The notes beneath the pieces are model-generated. The model worked only from the letters and a program-made list of their open reading frames with translations, ran no database searches and was not told where the DNA came from. From positions 1-64,000 of the forward strand of contig NZ_PBSH01000004.1 in the NCBI RefSeq assembly GCF_002726155.1: DNA of 64,000 nt, in the 5' to 3' direction. This document shows positions 51,708 through 61,531 of the stretch, piece after piece. Position numbers and translations under genes: made by a program. This stretch comes from Alcanivorax sp. (GTDB lineage Bacteria; Pseudomonadota; Gammaproteobacteria; Pseudomonadales; Alcanivoracaceae). Position 1 is the stretch's first letter. The number at the start of each line of letters is the position of its first letter.

Positions 51708-52107
51708 TGTTTTCTCCCCCGGCATCACCCTGCTCATTACGCCACTGTTGGTAGCGCTCCAGATCCGTGCGGGTCAGTTTAAGCGTGCGCGATATCACAG
51801 CGACATCATCTATTAGCCCCAACGCCACAATCGGGTCAGGGATAGCGTCCAGCGGCATCAAAAAGTAAACCAGCGCGCCAGTGATCGTTAGCAAGGTACC
51901 CCAGGGAACCGTTCGGTATCGCCCGGTTACCCAATCCCGTAGCAATGATGCCAGCAGGATCAGGTCCGAAAACGTCTCCCCCAGCCTGGCCTTGAACTGG
52001 TCAGAACGATTGAACACTGCCTGGACCAGCCAGCGGGTGGCCGTGGCAGAACGAAGGATTCGCCCCGCCCGGCGCCGGGCCTCGACCCGGAACGGATTAA
52101 CCGGCAC
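51700..52107 (-). CDS. DUF1232 (YkvA-like) membrane-associated protein
   Basis: A 135-residue protein with one or two hydrophobic segments. It has the DUF1232 signature YFLMPLDAIPDPIVALGLIDDVAVI (cited as MPLDAIPD and GLIDDVAV). Function is unknown. The GTG at 52107 is chosen because AAGGA lies 5 bases upstream; a longer frame from an ATG at 52137 would sit further inside parA. It overlaps the parA stop by 11 bases. Confidence 0.82.
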   Translation of the reverse strand: MPVNPFRVEARRRAGRILRSATATRWLVQAVFNRSDQFKARLGETFSDLILLASLLRDWVTGRYRTVPWGTLLTITGALVYFLMPLDAIPDPIVALGLIDDVAVISRTLKLTRTDLERYQQWRNEQGDAGGENNE

Positions 52108-52879
52108 TGATTTCCTTGAACAGCGCACGGTATTCATCGGTAAGCTTGTGCCGTGGCTGCATATTGACCAGTGGCGTGGCTTTTTCGTGGGACTCTCGCA
52201 TCACCACGCTGCTGGAGAGCTTGTTGGCAAGAATCGGCAATCCCTCTTCTTCGAGAGACGCCACCAACTCCTGTGGCAAACGCGCTCTGGGCTGATATTG
52301 ATTCACCACAATGCCTTCCACCTGCAGGTCATCATTATGGTCTTCCCGGGCTTCCTGAATATTTTCCAGCAGTGTGTACAGCGCCTTGCGGGAAAACGCA
52401 TCGCAGTCGAAGGGAATCAGCACACGGTCGGCCGCAATTAGCGATGACAAGGTATAGAAGTTGTACGCAGGCGGGGTATCCACAAAAATTTCGTCGAAAT
52501 CCTTCGCCAGTGCTTTGAGTAAACCGCGCAATTTATAGATCTTGTGTTTGGACTCAAGCATATGCTCGATTTCCCCCAGCTCGCCGTCAGACGGCAACAC
52601 AAAGAGGTTTTCAAACGGCGTGCCATGCACATAGTCACGCGGGTCTTTTTCTTTCAACCGAAACGACAGGGTCTGTGCAAAGAAAGTCCCGATATTCGGC
52701 TTCGGACCGTGGCCGTTGCTGTACGCCGGCATGCCCAACAAATACTGGCTGGCGTTACATTGTGGATCCAGATCGACAACCAGGGTGCGCTTGCCTTCCG
52801 ACGCGCTGATCGCGGCCAGATTGACCGTGATACTGGACTTCCCCACGCCCCCTTTCTGATTGAACACCACTCTACGCAT
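52097..52879 (-). CDS. ParA-family ATPase, orphan
   Basis: A 260-residue ParA/MinD-type ATPase. The deviant Walker A is KGGVGKS (9-15), followed by VVDLDPQCNASQYLL and VDTPPAYNFYT (Walker B region). ParA proteins position cargo such as chromosomes, plasmids or protein clusters. No ParB or other partner gene is nearby; the following genes are DUF1232 and DUF805. The N-terminus is short, without the HTH domain of plasmid ParA type Ia. The start has GGAGAA upstream. Confidence 0.85.
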   Translation of the reverse strand: MRRVVFNQKGGVGKSSITVNLAAISASEGKRTLVVDLDPQCNASQYLLGMPAYSNGHGPKPNIGTFFAQTLSFRLKEKDPRDYVHGTPFENLFVLPSDGELGEIEHMLESKHKIYKLRGLLKALAKDFDEIFVDTPPAYNFYTLSSLIAADRVLIPFDCDAFSRKALYTLLENIQEAREDHNDDLQVEGIVVNQYQPRARLPQELVASLEEEGLPILANKLSSSVVMRESHEKATPLVNMQPRHKLTDEYRALFKEISAG

Positions 52880-53217
52880 TCCTTGTTCTCCTTAAACAGC
52901 AAGTATTGGCGTTGCCGAATCATACACAGCCTGCAAAGCCACTCACAGTGCCAAAGCGACAGCCACGACTTGCCGCTCAGACTGTCCACAGAAACTGTGG
53001 ATAACCTGGTGAATAACCGCTGAGCGGAATCGGCAAACCGGGGTGAACCAGACGCAAGTTACGGTTCGATTAAAAAACACTCAAATTAAACGATGGCACG
53101 AAATCTATTTACTTCCCCTTGCTGAGATTTACCAATGGAGCTAAAAGTAAACAAAGTGTTTCGCTTTTCGGCGCATCACTGGCCAGCGTCGTTCACAGCT
53201 ATTCTCAGGTGTTTTAT
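52880..53217. other. Intergenic region between parA and the P450 gene, with a DnaA box
   Basis: A 338-base divergent region. TGTGGATAA at 52996-53004 is the exact complement of the DnaA box TTATCCACA. Its first part also forms an inverted repeat, TCCACAG (52985-52991) with CTGTGGA (52995-53001). AT-rich stretches follow towards the P450 start. No promoter could be assigned with confidence, and I see no gene. Confidence 0.5.
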
Positions 53218-54561
53218 ATGTCTCAGCCATTTTGCGTGCCGCCAAGGACTAGCACTCTCAAGGCTATCCCCGGTGATGCGGGGCTGCCCCTTATCGGCCA
53301 TACACTGGGTTTCATGCGCGATCCGATCGGGTTAATGCGCAAACGCTACGATACCTACGGTCCGGTATCCTGGAGCAGCGTATTTGGTTTACGCATGATC
53401 CAGATGCTCGGCCCTGACGCCAACCAGTTCGTCATGCTTAATCGGGGCGATCTGTTTTCTAACCATGATGGCTGGGATTATTTTATCGGCCGGTTTTTCC
53501 ATCGCGGTATCATGTTACTGGATTTCGAGGAGCACCGCTGGCATCGCAAGATCATGCAGCAGGCCTTTAATAAGGACGTGCTGAAAGGCTATCTCGACCG
53601 CATGGGACCACACATCGCCAGAGGAATTCAGGACTAGCACAGCATCAATCAATTCAAGGTGCTTTCAGAGGTAAAGCAGTTGACCCTGGATCTGGCCACG
53701 GATGTGTTCATGGGCTATGAGCTGGGACCGGAGGCAGACTCCCTCAACAAGGCCTTCGTGGATACGGTCCGTGCTGGCACAGCCATCGTACGTACCAACG
53801 TGCCCGGGCTGCGCTGGTCCAAAGGGCTTAAAGGCCGGCGCGTTCTGGAAGCGTTTTTCCGCAAGGAATTACCCGCCAAGCGCACCAGCCAGGAGTCGGA
53901 CCTGTTCAGCGCGCTGTGCCATGCCAGCACCGAGGACGGTGAGCGATTCAGCGACGATGATGTGGTCAACCATATGATATTTCTGATGATGGCTGCCCAC
54001 GACACCACCACGATCACCCTCTCCACACTTTTCTACTATCTCGCCAAGAGTCCCGAATGGCAGGAGCGGCTGCGCGAAGAGAGCCGTGCCTTGAACAAAC
54101 GGGAGCTGGAGTATGACGATCTACCCAAGCTGGAAGGTATCAGCCTGGCCATGAAGGAAGCCTTGCGGCTGTGCTCACCGGTACCCTCCCTGCCCCGCAA
54201 GACTGTCAAGGATGTGGAGTATGAGGGCTTCTTTATTCCCGCTGGCAGTTTTATCAACGTGGTCCCCTATTTCACCCATTATATGGAGGAATATTGGCCA
54301 GACCCGGAGCGCTTCGACCCGGAACGATTCAGCCCTGAACGGCGTGAAGACAAGGTGCATCCCTATGCCTGGATGCCTTTTGGTGGCGGTGCCCACAAGT
54401 GCATCGGTCTACACTTTGCCGACCTGCAAGTGAAAGCAGTTCTACACCAGGTCTTGCTCAGCTATCGGTGGTCGGTACCCGCCGACTACGAAATGCCAGT
54501 GGATACCAGCAGCCTGCCAGTGCCTGCCGATGGTTTGCCGGTAAAACTGGAAAAAATATGA
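53218..54561 (+). pseudogene. Cytochrome P450 gene interrupted by one in-frame TAG
   Basis: The reading frame continues unchanged on both sides of a TAG at 53635-53637 (codon 140 of 447), so a single substitution, most simply TGG to TAG, breaks an otherwise intact bacterial P450. All hallmarks are present: I-helix AAHDTTT (Asp262), K-helix ExxR in KEALRL, and heme loop FGGGAHKCIG with Cys395. These are monooxygenases that hydroxylate alkanes, fatty acids or terpenoids; the substrate is not evident. The ATG at 53218 is preferred (AGGTG upstream); a TTG at 53119 opens a longer frame. If the TAG is a sequencing error, the gene is intact. Confidence 0.85.
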
Positions 54562-54566
54562 AGCAA

Positions 54567-54638
54567 GTTACGAGTTACGAGAGCCACTAGGCTTCCATGA
54601 ACGTTTCTCTTCGAAACCCGCTTCTCGCAACTCGGTAC
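54567..54638. repeat. Imperfect inverted repeat built on GTTACGAG units
   Basis: GTTACGAGTTACGAGAG (54567-54583) pairs imperfectly with CTTCTCGCAACTCGGTAC (54621-54638). The left arm itself contains a tandem TTACGAG unit. It sits between the P450 stop and the gor stop and may be an intergenic repeat family and/or a terminator. Confidence 0.5.
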
Positions 54639-54647
54639 GCCTTGCTA

Positions 54648-56012
54648 TCAAGCTTGGACCAACACCCCCTGGCGCATAGTAACCAACTCCTCCGCCGCAG
54701 TTGGATGAATCCCCACGGTGGCATCAAAATCCGCCTTGGTGGCCCCCATCTTGATCGCTACAGCGAACCCTTGCGTAATCTCTGCTGAGTCTTCACCGGC
54801 CATATGCAAACCAAGCACCTTGTCGGTGGCATCGTCCACAATCAGCTTGATAAGTGAGCGCTCCTGTTTGTCCCCCAAGGTGTAACGCATGGGCCGGAAC
54901 GCACTTTTATACACCCGCACCGCCGGCACGCGGGCCAACGCCTGCTCCTGCGTCAAACCAACCGTACCAATATTGGGGTGGCTGAATACGGCAGTGGCAA
55001 TGTTGTGATAATCCATCGCCGCCTCAGGCTTGTGCTCACCATAAAGCTGCGCAGCCAGCCACATGCCCTCCGCCAGTGCCACCGGGGTTAATTGCACGCG
55101 ATCAATCACATCGCCAAGCGCATAGAGACCGTCAATGCTGGTAGCAAAGCCGTCATCAACCTTGATAGCGCCACCCTCTGTCATGGTCGGCGCAGCGCCC
55201 TCAGCGAACAAGTCATCCAGCTTGGGGATACGCCCGGTGGCATAGAAGACTTCATCGAATACAGCCTGCTCACCGCTTTGATAGGTAACGTGTTTTTCGT
55301 CGTTGATCGCCTCAATACTGGCAACGTCCGCATTGAATTTCAGGGTTACGCCCTGCTCCTTCATCTGCTCGGCGATAAACTCACGAATGTCCTGATCGAA
55401 GCCACGCAGAAACAGATCGCCACGGTAGACCTGCGTCACCTGACAGCCCAGGCCGTGCAGGATGCCCGCAAACTCCGTGGCGATGTAGCCACCCCCCACC
55501 ACGGCAACACGCTTGGGAAGCGTGTCCAGATAGAACAAGTCGTCGGAAATGCGCACATGCTCGCGGCCTGGCAAGTCCGGCACGAAGGGTTTGCCACCTA
55601 CCGCCACCAGAATATGGCGCGCCGTCAGTACAGTTTCACCCACGGAAACCTTGCCGCCACCCAGCACCTGCCCGTGACCTTCAAAAATGGTCACTCCGGC
55701 CTGATTCAGGATCCGCTGGTAAATACCGTTCAGCCGGCTGATTTCACGACTTTTGTTATCACGCAGTGTGGGCCAGTCAAAATCCCAGCCTTTCACGGTG
55801 TAGCCATAATCTTCAGCCAATGCGAATTCCTGGGGGAAATGGCTGCCGTACGAAAACAGTTTCTTGGGCACGCAACCGACATTGACACAGGTGCCCCCGA
55901 AAAAACGCTCTTCGATAATCGCAACGTTGGCGCCATGGGAGGCAGCCATGCGTGCGGCGCGTACGCCACCTGAGCCGGCACCGATTACAACAAGATCAAA
56001 TTCCGTGGTCAC
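54648..56012 (-). CDS. gor: Glutathione reductase
   Basis: A 454-residue flavoprotein disulphide reductase that regenerates glutathione with NADPH. FAD motif GAGSGGVRAARMA (11-23), redox pair GGTCVNVGC with Cys42 and Cys47, NADPH fold GGGYIATEFAGIL followed by YRGDLFLRGFD whose arginines favour NADPH, and C-terminal HPTAAEE with the active-site His-Glu. Length is normal for E. coli-type Gor. The GTG start has GAGGAG 6 bases upstream. It is convergent with the P450 gene. Confidence 0.94.
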   Translation of the reverse strand: MTTEFDLVVIGAGSGGVRAARMAASHGANVAIIEERFFGGTCVNVGCVPKKLFSYGSHFPQEFALAEDYGYTVKGWDFDWPTLRDNKSREISRLNGIYQRILNQAGVTIFEGHGQVLGGGKVSVGETVLTARHILVAVGGKPFVPDLPGREHVRISDDLFYLDTLPKRVAVVGGGYIATEFAGILHGLGCQVTQVYRGDLFLRGFDQDIREFIAEQMKEQGVTLKFNADVASIEAINDEKHVTYQSGEQAVFDEVFYATGRIPKLDDLFAEGAAPTMTEGGAIKVDDGFATSIDGLYALGDVIDRVQLTPVALAEGMWLAAQLYGEHKPEAAMDYHNIATAVFSHPNIGTVGLTQEQALARVPAVRVYKSAFRPMRYTLGDKQERSLIKLIVDDATDKVLGLHMAGEDSAEITQGFAVAIKMGATKADFDATVGIHPTAAEELVTMRQGVLVQA

Positions 56013-56100
56013 TGAAAACTCCTCTTCGTTTTGTTCATTGTGATGGCTGCGACAATCAGCACAAACGCAGCCATTCGATAATGCTTATAGCTGCCGCCAA

Positions 56101-57675
56101 TTATGGACCGGTCCCAATGCCCTGCCAGCGTATAAACGGCTGCTTTTCACTGGGGCGACCTTCACGCAGATACAGGCCCGCTTCTACTTGCGGCCACAGT
56201 CGGTCCAGGGGAATCGACTCACCATTACTGCTAAGCATACGAGCATGATACCGGCGTAACTGGCGAGGCTCGGTCACACCGCAAGAGTGGGCGATGGTTT
56301 CCACTTCCTTGACCAGATTGTTATGGAAGTGCGCCACCCGCTGGGACTTTTCCGCCGGCACCAGCCCGCGCTGTAATCGCGGATTATGCGTGGTGACGCC
56401 AGTCGGGCAGGTATTACGGTTGCACTGCAGTGCCTGAATACAACCCAGAGCAAACATATAGCCCCGCGCGGACACGCAGAAATCCGCTCCCACGGCTATC
56501 GCCCAGGCTACCATGCTGGGAGTTATAAGCTTGCCCGACGCAATAATACGAATACGGTCTGTAAGGCCGTAGCCATCGCGAAGATCCACCAGTAACGGTA
56601 AGGATTCCGCCAGATACAAGCCGACATCATCCATCAATGACATGGGGGCCGCGCCGGTACCGCCGTCACCACTATCGATGGTGATAAAGTCTGGCGCCGA
56701 CTCCAGGCCACGCGCATGGATGGCCAGAAACAAGTCCTCCACCCACGCCCAGGCGCCGAGCACACATTTGATGCCAGTGGGCTTGCCGCTCACCTCGCGC
56801 ACATGGGCAATCAAGTCCAGTAGATCTTCCGCGCTATGTACATCTGGCTGGCCATTGGGGCTAATGGACGCCTGACCTGCCGGAATACCGCGAATGTCGG
56901 CGATTTCCTGGGTGACTTTAGCGGCGGGCAGAATACCGCCCTTGCCCGGTTTGGCGCCCTGGCTGAGCTTGATCTCGATCATCTTGACTTGTGGCCGCGC
57001 CGCAATTGCAGCAAGCCGTTCATCATTCAGGTTACCTTGCGCATCACGTACGCCGTAGCGAGCAGTGCCCACCTGAAAGACCACATCACAACCTCCTTCC
57101 AGGTGGTAAGGCGATAGCCCTCCTTCCCCGGTATTCATCCAGCAATTGGCAATAGCTGCGCCGTGGGACAACGCCTGAACCGCCGGACGCGACAGGGCGC
57201 CAAAGCTCATACCGGAGACATTAAAGAAACTATGCGCCACATAGGGCTGATCACAGTGCGGGCCAATCATCAAAGGCAGGGTTTTCGCCGCGTTCTTCTC
57301 CAGCGTCGGGTACGGGCAGTTCATGAAAATAACCCGTCCTGCCCCAATTTGCTTGGTAGAGCCGAAAGCCATGGTGTTGCTCAGGTCCTTGGCGGCCCGG
57401 TAAACCCAGGCACGCTGCGCCCGGTTAAAAGGCAACTCCTCACGGTCCATGGCAAAGAAGTATTGGCGAAAAAACTCACCAAGAGTCTCGAAAAAGTAGC
57501 GAAAACGGCCGATGAGCGGGTAATTACGGCGAATGGCGTGACGCTTCTGAAAAAAACGGTCTTGTAGCCATAACCCAACAGCCACCAGCGTTAGCAGCAA
57601 CACCAGCAGTAAAAAGCCCAGCTCCAGCCAGGCAATGGTGCTGTTCAACCAGGGTTCCAGGTACTCAGGAAACAT
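56101..57675 (-). CDS. FMN-binding glutamate-synthase-family protein with N-terminal membrane helix
   Basis: A 524-residue protein. An N-terminal transmembrane helix (about 13-36) is followed by a GltB-type alpha/beta barrel. Motifs are MSFGALSRPAVQALSHGAA, NTGEGGLSPYH, LSQGAKPGKGG, IDSGDGGTGAAP and the iron-sulphur loop CIQALQCNRNTCPTGV. These are the FMN-binding and 3Fe-4S parts of glutamate synthase; the glutaminase domain is absent. Such stand-alone forms occur in many bacteria and their reaction is not established. GAGGAG lies 5 bases before the ATG. It precedes gor on the same strand. Confidence 0.9.
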   Translation of the reverse strand: MFPEYLEPWLNSTIAWLELGFLLLVLLLTLVAVGLWLQDRFFQKRHAIRRNYPLIGRFRYFFETLGEFFRQYFFAMDREELPFNRAQRAWVYRAAKDLSNTMAFGSTKQIGAGRVIFMNCPYPTLEKNAAKTLPLMIGPHCDQPYVAHSFFNVSGMSFGALSRPAVQALSHGAAIANCWMNTGEGGLSPYHLEGGCDVVFQVGTARYGVRDAQGNLNDERLAAIAARPQVKMIEIKLSQGAKPGKGGILPAAKVTQEIADIRGIPAGQASISPNGQPDVHSAEDLLDLIAHVREVSGKPTGIKCVLGAWAWVEDLFLAIHARGLESAPDFITIDSGDGGTGAAPMSLMDDVGLYLAESLPLLVDLRDGYGLTDRIRIIASGKLITPSMVAWAIAVGADFCVSARGYMFALGCIQALQCNRNTCPTGVTTHNPRLQRGLVPAEKSQRVAHFHNNLVKEVETIAHSCGVTEPRQLRRYHARMLSSNGESIPLDRLWPQVEAGLYLREGRPSEKQPFIRWQGIGTGP

Positions 57676-57964
57676 TCGCTCTCCTCGCTCGCTGTATTCG
57701 CAGCTGGGTGGCTCAAGGCGGAAATGTGCGCCAGCGCACTTGGGTCACCCCCAGCGCAATAGTATGATGTCAGTCCGTCGTTTTTGTTACGCTTGGCGGC
57801 CAGTGTGGTCAATTCGTCTGGTGCTGGCCAGAAAGAAAAAAGAATGGCGTTATCATGGGGGTAACGCTTGGCCATAAGCCAGAACGACGGAAGAACAACA
57901 AATTAACGGTGTTCACGGTGCCCAACAAGCATCTTGCTACACCAGTGAAGGGGTACGGGGTTCA

Positions 57965-58618
57965 ATGCGGGTTTTATTGACCAAATCCTGGCTGTCGGGG
58001 GCTTTTGCGGCTGGCTGTATGCTAGTCGCCAGCAACAACGTACAGGCAGACAATATCTACAAGTACCGCGCTGCGGATGGCACCATCCTGTTCACCGATC
58101 AAGCTCAAGAACAGGTGGGCCAACAATACACCCTGCTATCCGTTCGCAAAGGCTGGAGTTACACTCCGCGCGCCCTGTCCAACGCCCAGCGTGACCAGTA
58201 CGACACCATCATTACCCAGGCGGCTACCCGTTTCCGTGTAGACCCTGCACTGGTCAAAGCCGTTATTCATGCGGAATCGCTGTTCAACCACAACGCCATT
58301 TCACGCGTGGGTGCCCAAGGGCTTATGCAGCTGATGCCCGAAACCGCGGCCTACCTGAAAGTCAGTAACCCTTTCGATCCGCGTGCCAATATCACCGGCG
58401 GCACGCAGTTCATTGCCTACCTGAAGAACAAGTTTTCTGATCTCGACCATATTCTCGCCGCCTACAATGCCGGCGAAGGCAATGTGCGACGCTATGGCGG
58501 CATTCCGCCTTTCAAGGAAACCCAGGCTTACGTGAAGAAAGTGAAACAACTGCGCCAGCGCTATGCACACCAGTTCGTGGCTGAGTTGGGGGAAGAAACG
58601 GTGTTTGCGTCACGGTAA
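57965..58618 (+). CDS. Periplasmic lytic transglycosylase (SLT domain, DUF4124 N-terminus)
   Basis: A 217-residue exported protein with a signal peptide (to about residue 28) and a short DUF4124 beta domain (NIYKYRAADGTILFTDQ). An SLT domain follows, with catalytic Glu104 in IHAESLFNHNAIS and the family blocks GAQGLMQLMPETA and AAYNAGEGNVRRYGG. It should cleave peptidoglycan to 1,6-anhydro-muropeptides during wall remodelling. It stands alone on the plus strand. An inverted repeat pair lies downstream. Confidence 0.88.
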   Translation: MRVLLTKSWLSGAFAAGCMLVASNNVQADNIYKYRAADGTILFTDQAQEQVGQQYTLLSVRKGWSYTPRALSNAQRDQYDTIITQAATRFRVDPALVKAVIHAESLFNHNAISRVGAQGLMQLMPETAAYLKVSNPFDPRANITGGTQFIAYLKNKFSDLDHILAAYNAGEGNVRRYGGIPPFKETQAYVKKVKQLRQRYAHQFVAELGEETVFASR

Positions 58619-58657
58619 GCCGTCCCCACCCCTTCAGTCAGGTCCGTCAACACCAGT

Positions 58658-58758
58658 GTTGGATTACGCCTTTCAGGCTAATTCAACCTACAAAATACAA
58701 AACCAGCGTTTGATCATTGCTGCGTAGGTCTGATTAGCCTAAAGGCGTAATCAGACAA
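58658..58758. repeat. Two inverted copies of a short palindromic repeat (GGATTACGCC...GGCTAAT type)
   Basis: A copy at 58658-58691 (GTTGGATTACGCC, loop, GGCTAATTCAAC) and an oppositely oriented copy at 58724-58758 (GTCTGATTAGCC, loop, GGCGTAATCAGAC) are each self-complementary and pair with one another over about 28 bases. This is the form of REP/BIME-type intergenic repeats common in proteobacteria, lying between convergent genes. Confidence 0.7.
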
Positions 58759-58773
58759 CAAACCCAACGCCCA

Positions 58774-59070
58774 TCAAATCTCCACACCCAGCCACTGCCC
58801 ATCATAATCAATTCGAAACTGCTCGAGCTGATAACTTGATGTCTGGCATTTACCGCTGCGCAGCGAAAACGTTAGCCCATGCCCCGGGCAACGCAATTGA
58901 TCATTCATGACCGTACAACGGTCGAGCGGAAAGTCCGCATGGGGACAGCGTCGCTGCATCAGCCAGGTGCGACCGTCTTCATGAATCAATAGCAACTCCT
59001 TGCGCCCCACGGTAACAGGCAGCCGCAGGCCGTCGTAAAGATCCATGATGCGGATAAGTCGATGAAACAT
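58774..59070 (-). CDS. Small Rieske [2Fe-2S] protein
   Basis: A 98-residue Rieske ferredoxin-like protein. Cluster ligands are C42-P-H44 and C61-P-G-H64 (CxH...CxxH with 16 residues between), followed by GLTFSLRSGKC. No signal peptide. It could pass electrons to an oxygenase, but no oxygenase is adjacent. The start at 59070 has GAGGGG 3 bases upstream; 27 more codons upstream are open but overlap the ppsA terminator. It is convergent with the transglycosylase. Confidence 0.82.
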   Translation of the reverse strand: MFHRLIRIMDLYDGLRLPVTVGRKELLLIHEDGRTWLMQRRCPHADFPLDRCTVMNDQLRCPGHGLTFSLRSGKCQTSSYQLEQFRIDYDGQWLGVEI

Positions 59071-59094
59071 TTGCCCCTCACCGGATTCCGTAAC

Positions 59095-59124
59095 GTAAAA
59101 AGCCCGCAGAAGCGGGCTTTTTAC
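59095..59124 (-). terminator. Rho-independent terminator after ppsA
   Basis: GTAAAAAGCCCGC (59095-59107) and GCGGGCTTTTTAC (59112-59124) form a perfect 13-bp stem with a 4-base loop. On the minus strand the T-run lies in the 3' arm. It starts 35 bases after the ppsA stop. Confidence 0.88.
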
Positions 59125-59158
59125 TGTGCTGCGAAGCAGCCGGTCGGTCAAGCCGGCA

Positions 59159-61531
59159 TTAGTTGCCGTGCTTTTCCGCCAGATAGAACCAGGTATCCAG
59201 CACCGAATCCGGGTTAAGGGAAACAGACGAGATGCCCTGTTCCATCAGCCACTTGGCAAGATCCGGATGGTCTGACGGGCCCTGACCACAAATACCGATG
59301 TACTTGCCTTGAGCATTACAGGCGTCGATGGCCATCTTCAGCAGCTTTTTCACCGCCGGATCACGCTCATCGAACAGGTGGCTGACAATACCGGAATCCC
59401 GATCCAGGCCCAGCGTCAGCTGAGTCAAATCGTTAGAACCGATGGAGAAGCCGTCGAAGTGCTGCAGGAACTCATCCGCCAGCAAGGCGTTGGTTGGCAG
59501 TTCGCACATCATGATGACACGCAGACCGTTCTCGCCTCGCTTAAGACCGTTTTTGCCAAGCAGATCAATAACCTGCTCTGCTTCACCCACCGTGCGTACG
59601 AATGGCACCATGAGTTCCACGTTAGTGAAGCCCATCTCATCGCGGACTTTCTTCATGGCACGACATTCGAGTTCAAAGCAGTCGCGGAAGTTTTCGCTGA
59701 TGTAACGGCTGGCGCCACGGAAGCCCAGCATCGGGTTCTCTTCTTCAGGCTCGTACAGCTTGCCGCCGATCAGGTTGGCGTATTCGTTGGACTTGAAGTC
59801 CGACAGACGCACAATCACTTTCTCAGGATGGAAGGCCGCTGCCAGGGTGGAAACGCCCTCAACCAGCTTCTCAACGTAGAAATCGACCGGATCGCCGTAA
59901 CCGGCAGTCCGCTTGTCTACGTTCTGCTTCACGTCTTTGGGCATGGAGTCGTAGTTCAGCAGCGCCTTGGGGTGCACGCCAATCATACGGTTGATGATGA
60001 ACTCCAGACGGGCCAAGCCCACACCCTGGTTCGGCAAGCCAGCGAAATCAAAGGCCCGGTCCGGATTACCCACGTTCATCATGATCTTGAACGGCAGTTT
60101 GGGCATGGACTGAATGGAGTTACGCTGAATATCAAACTCCAGCTGACCTTCGTAGATCTTGCCGGTGTCGCCCTCTGCACAGGAGGCGGTCACTTCCTGG
60201 CCATCTTTAAGAATATCAGTGGCGTCACCGCAGCCAACGATGGCCGGCACACCCAGTTCGCGAGCAATAATAGCCGCGTGACAGGTACGGCCGCCACGGT
60301 TGGTAATAATGGCCGCAGCACGCTTCATAACCGGTTCCCAATCCGGGTCGGTCATGTCGGTTACCAGTACGTCTCCAGGCTGAACCTTGTCCATTTCCTT
60401 GATGCTGGTTACCACGCGCACCTTACCCGCACCGATGCGTTGGCCTATAGAGCGCCCTTCTACCAGCACCTTACCGGTCTGCTTGAGCAGGTAGCGTTCC
60501 ATCACGTTCACGTCGGAACGGCTCTTCACGGTCTCCGGGCGAGCCTGAACGATGTACAACTTGCCATCGTCGCCATCCAGCGCCCATTCGATATCCATGG
60601 GCATACCGTAGTGTTTCTCGATTTCAATCGCCTGGCGTGACAGGTTTTCGATCTGCTCATCCGTCAGGCAGAAGCGAATGCGCTCATCCTTGTCCACGTC
60701 AACGATTTCAACAGACTTGCCCGCGCTGCCTTCAGCGCCATAGATCATTTTCTGCATCTTGCTGCCCAAATTGCGACGCAACACAGCAGGCTTCTTGTTC
60801 AGCAGCGTTTTCTTGTGAACGTAGAATTCGTCCGGGTTAACCGCACCCTGTACGACCATCTCGCCCAACCCGTAGGAAGCAGTAATGAAGACTACGTCCT
60901 TGAAACCGGATTCAGTATCCATGGAGAACATCACGCCAGCAGCGCCCGTCTCGGAGCGCACCATGCGCTGAACACCGGCGGAGAGAGCTACCAGTTTGTG
61001 GTCAAAGCCCTGGTGAACGCGATAGCTGATGGCGCGGTCGTTAAACAGGGAGGCGAATACCTCTTTAACCGCAATCATGACACTATCAACGCCACGGATA
61101 TTCAGGAAGGTTTCCTGCTGACCGGCGAAAGACGCATCAGGGAGGTCTTCTGCCGTTGCGGAAGAGCGCACGGCCACGGGCAGGTCTGCGTTGCCTTCGC
61201 CGATCTGGGCGTATGCATCACGGATAGCCTTGTCCAGCTCAGGCTGGAACGGCGCATCAACCACCCACTGACGGATCTCTTCGCCAGTCTTCGCCAGCGC
61301 TACCACATCTTCAACGTCCAGCGCAGACAGCGCTTCGTTGATCTTTTGGGTCAGGTTGTTGTGCTCAAGGAATTCACGGAAGGCTTCAGCGGTAGTAGCA
61401 AAACCGCCCGGAACGGAGACACCCGCTGCCGACAGATTGCTGATCATTTCGCCCAGGGATGCGTTCTTGCCGCCTACGTGCTCAACGTCATCTTTACCCA
61501 GGTCCTGAAACCAGACTACATATTCCGCCAA
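59159..61531 (-). CDS. ppsA: Phosphoenolpyruvate synthase
   Basis: A 790-residue enzyme that makes phosphoenolpyruvate from pyruvate and ATP, the entry to gluconeogenesis when cells grow on acetate, fatty acids or alkanes. An N-terminal ATP-grasp nucleotide domain begins [19 protein letters not shown]. The swivelling domain carries the phospho-His in [14 protein letters not shown], and a C-terminal PEP-utilising barrel has GFRGASRYI and [10 protein letters not shown]. The TTG at 61531 is chosen because AAAGGAG lies 6 bases upstream; the ATG at 61537 abuts that site with no spacing. Divergent from its regulator ppsR. Confidence 0.93.
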   Translation of the reverse strand: MAEYVVWFQDLGKDDVEHVGGKNASLGEMISNLSAAGVSVPGGFATTAEAFREFLEHNNLTQKINEALSALDVEDVVALAKTGEEIRQWVVDAPFQPELDKAIRDAYAQIGEGNADLPVAVRSSATAEDLPDASFAGQQETFLNIRGVDSVMIAVKEVFASLFNDRAISYRVHQGFDHKLVALSAGVQRMVRSETGAAGVMFSMDTESGFKDVVFITASYGLGEMVVQGAVNPDEFYVHKKTLLNKKPAVLRRNLGSKMQKMIYGAEGSAGKSVEIVDVDKDERIRFCLTDEQIENLSRQAIEIEKHYGMPMDIEWALDGDDGKLYIVQARPETVKSRSDVNVMERYLLKQTGKVLVEGRSIGQRIGAGKVRVVTSIKEMDKVQPGDVLVTDMTDPDWEPVMKRAAAIITNRGGRTCHAAIIARELGVPAIVGCGDATDILKDGQEVTASCAEGDTGKIYEGQLEFDIQRNSIQSMPKLPFKIMMNVGNPDRAFDFAGLPNQGVGLARLEFIINRMIGVHPKALLNYDSMPKDVKQNVDKRTAGYGDPVDFYVEKLVEGVSTLAAAFHPEKVIVRLSDFKSNEYANLIGGKLYEPEEENPMLGFRGASRYISENFRDCFELECRAMKKVRDEMGFTNVELMVPFVRTVGEAEQVIDLLGKNGLKRGENGLRVIMMCELPTNALLADEFLQHFDGFSIGSNDLTQLTLGLDRDSGIVSHLFDERDPAVKKLLKMAIDACNAQGKYIGICGQGPSDHPDLAKWLMEQGISSVSLNPDSVLDTWFYLAEKHGN

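Noticed and set aside
52097..52879. Plasmid or integrated-plasmid partition locus
   Set aside because: No ParB, replication protein or centromere-like repeats are present, and flanking genes are ordinary chromosomal ones.
52985..53004. Replication origin at the DnaA box near parA
   Set aside because: There is a single box, with no AT-rich unwinding repeats and no dnaA, dnaN, gidA or parB nearby.
53635..53637. Programmed read-through or pyrrolysine decoding at the P450 TAG
   Set aside because: P450s do not use such recoding, no stimulatory structure was seen, and TAG terminates normally in these bacteria; mutation or sequencing error is simpler.
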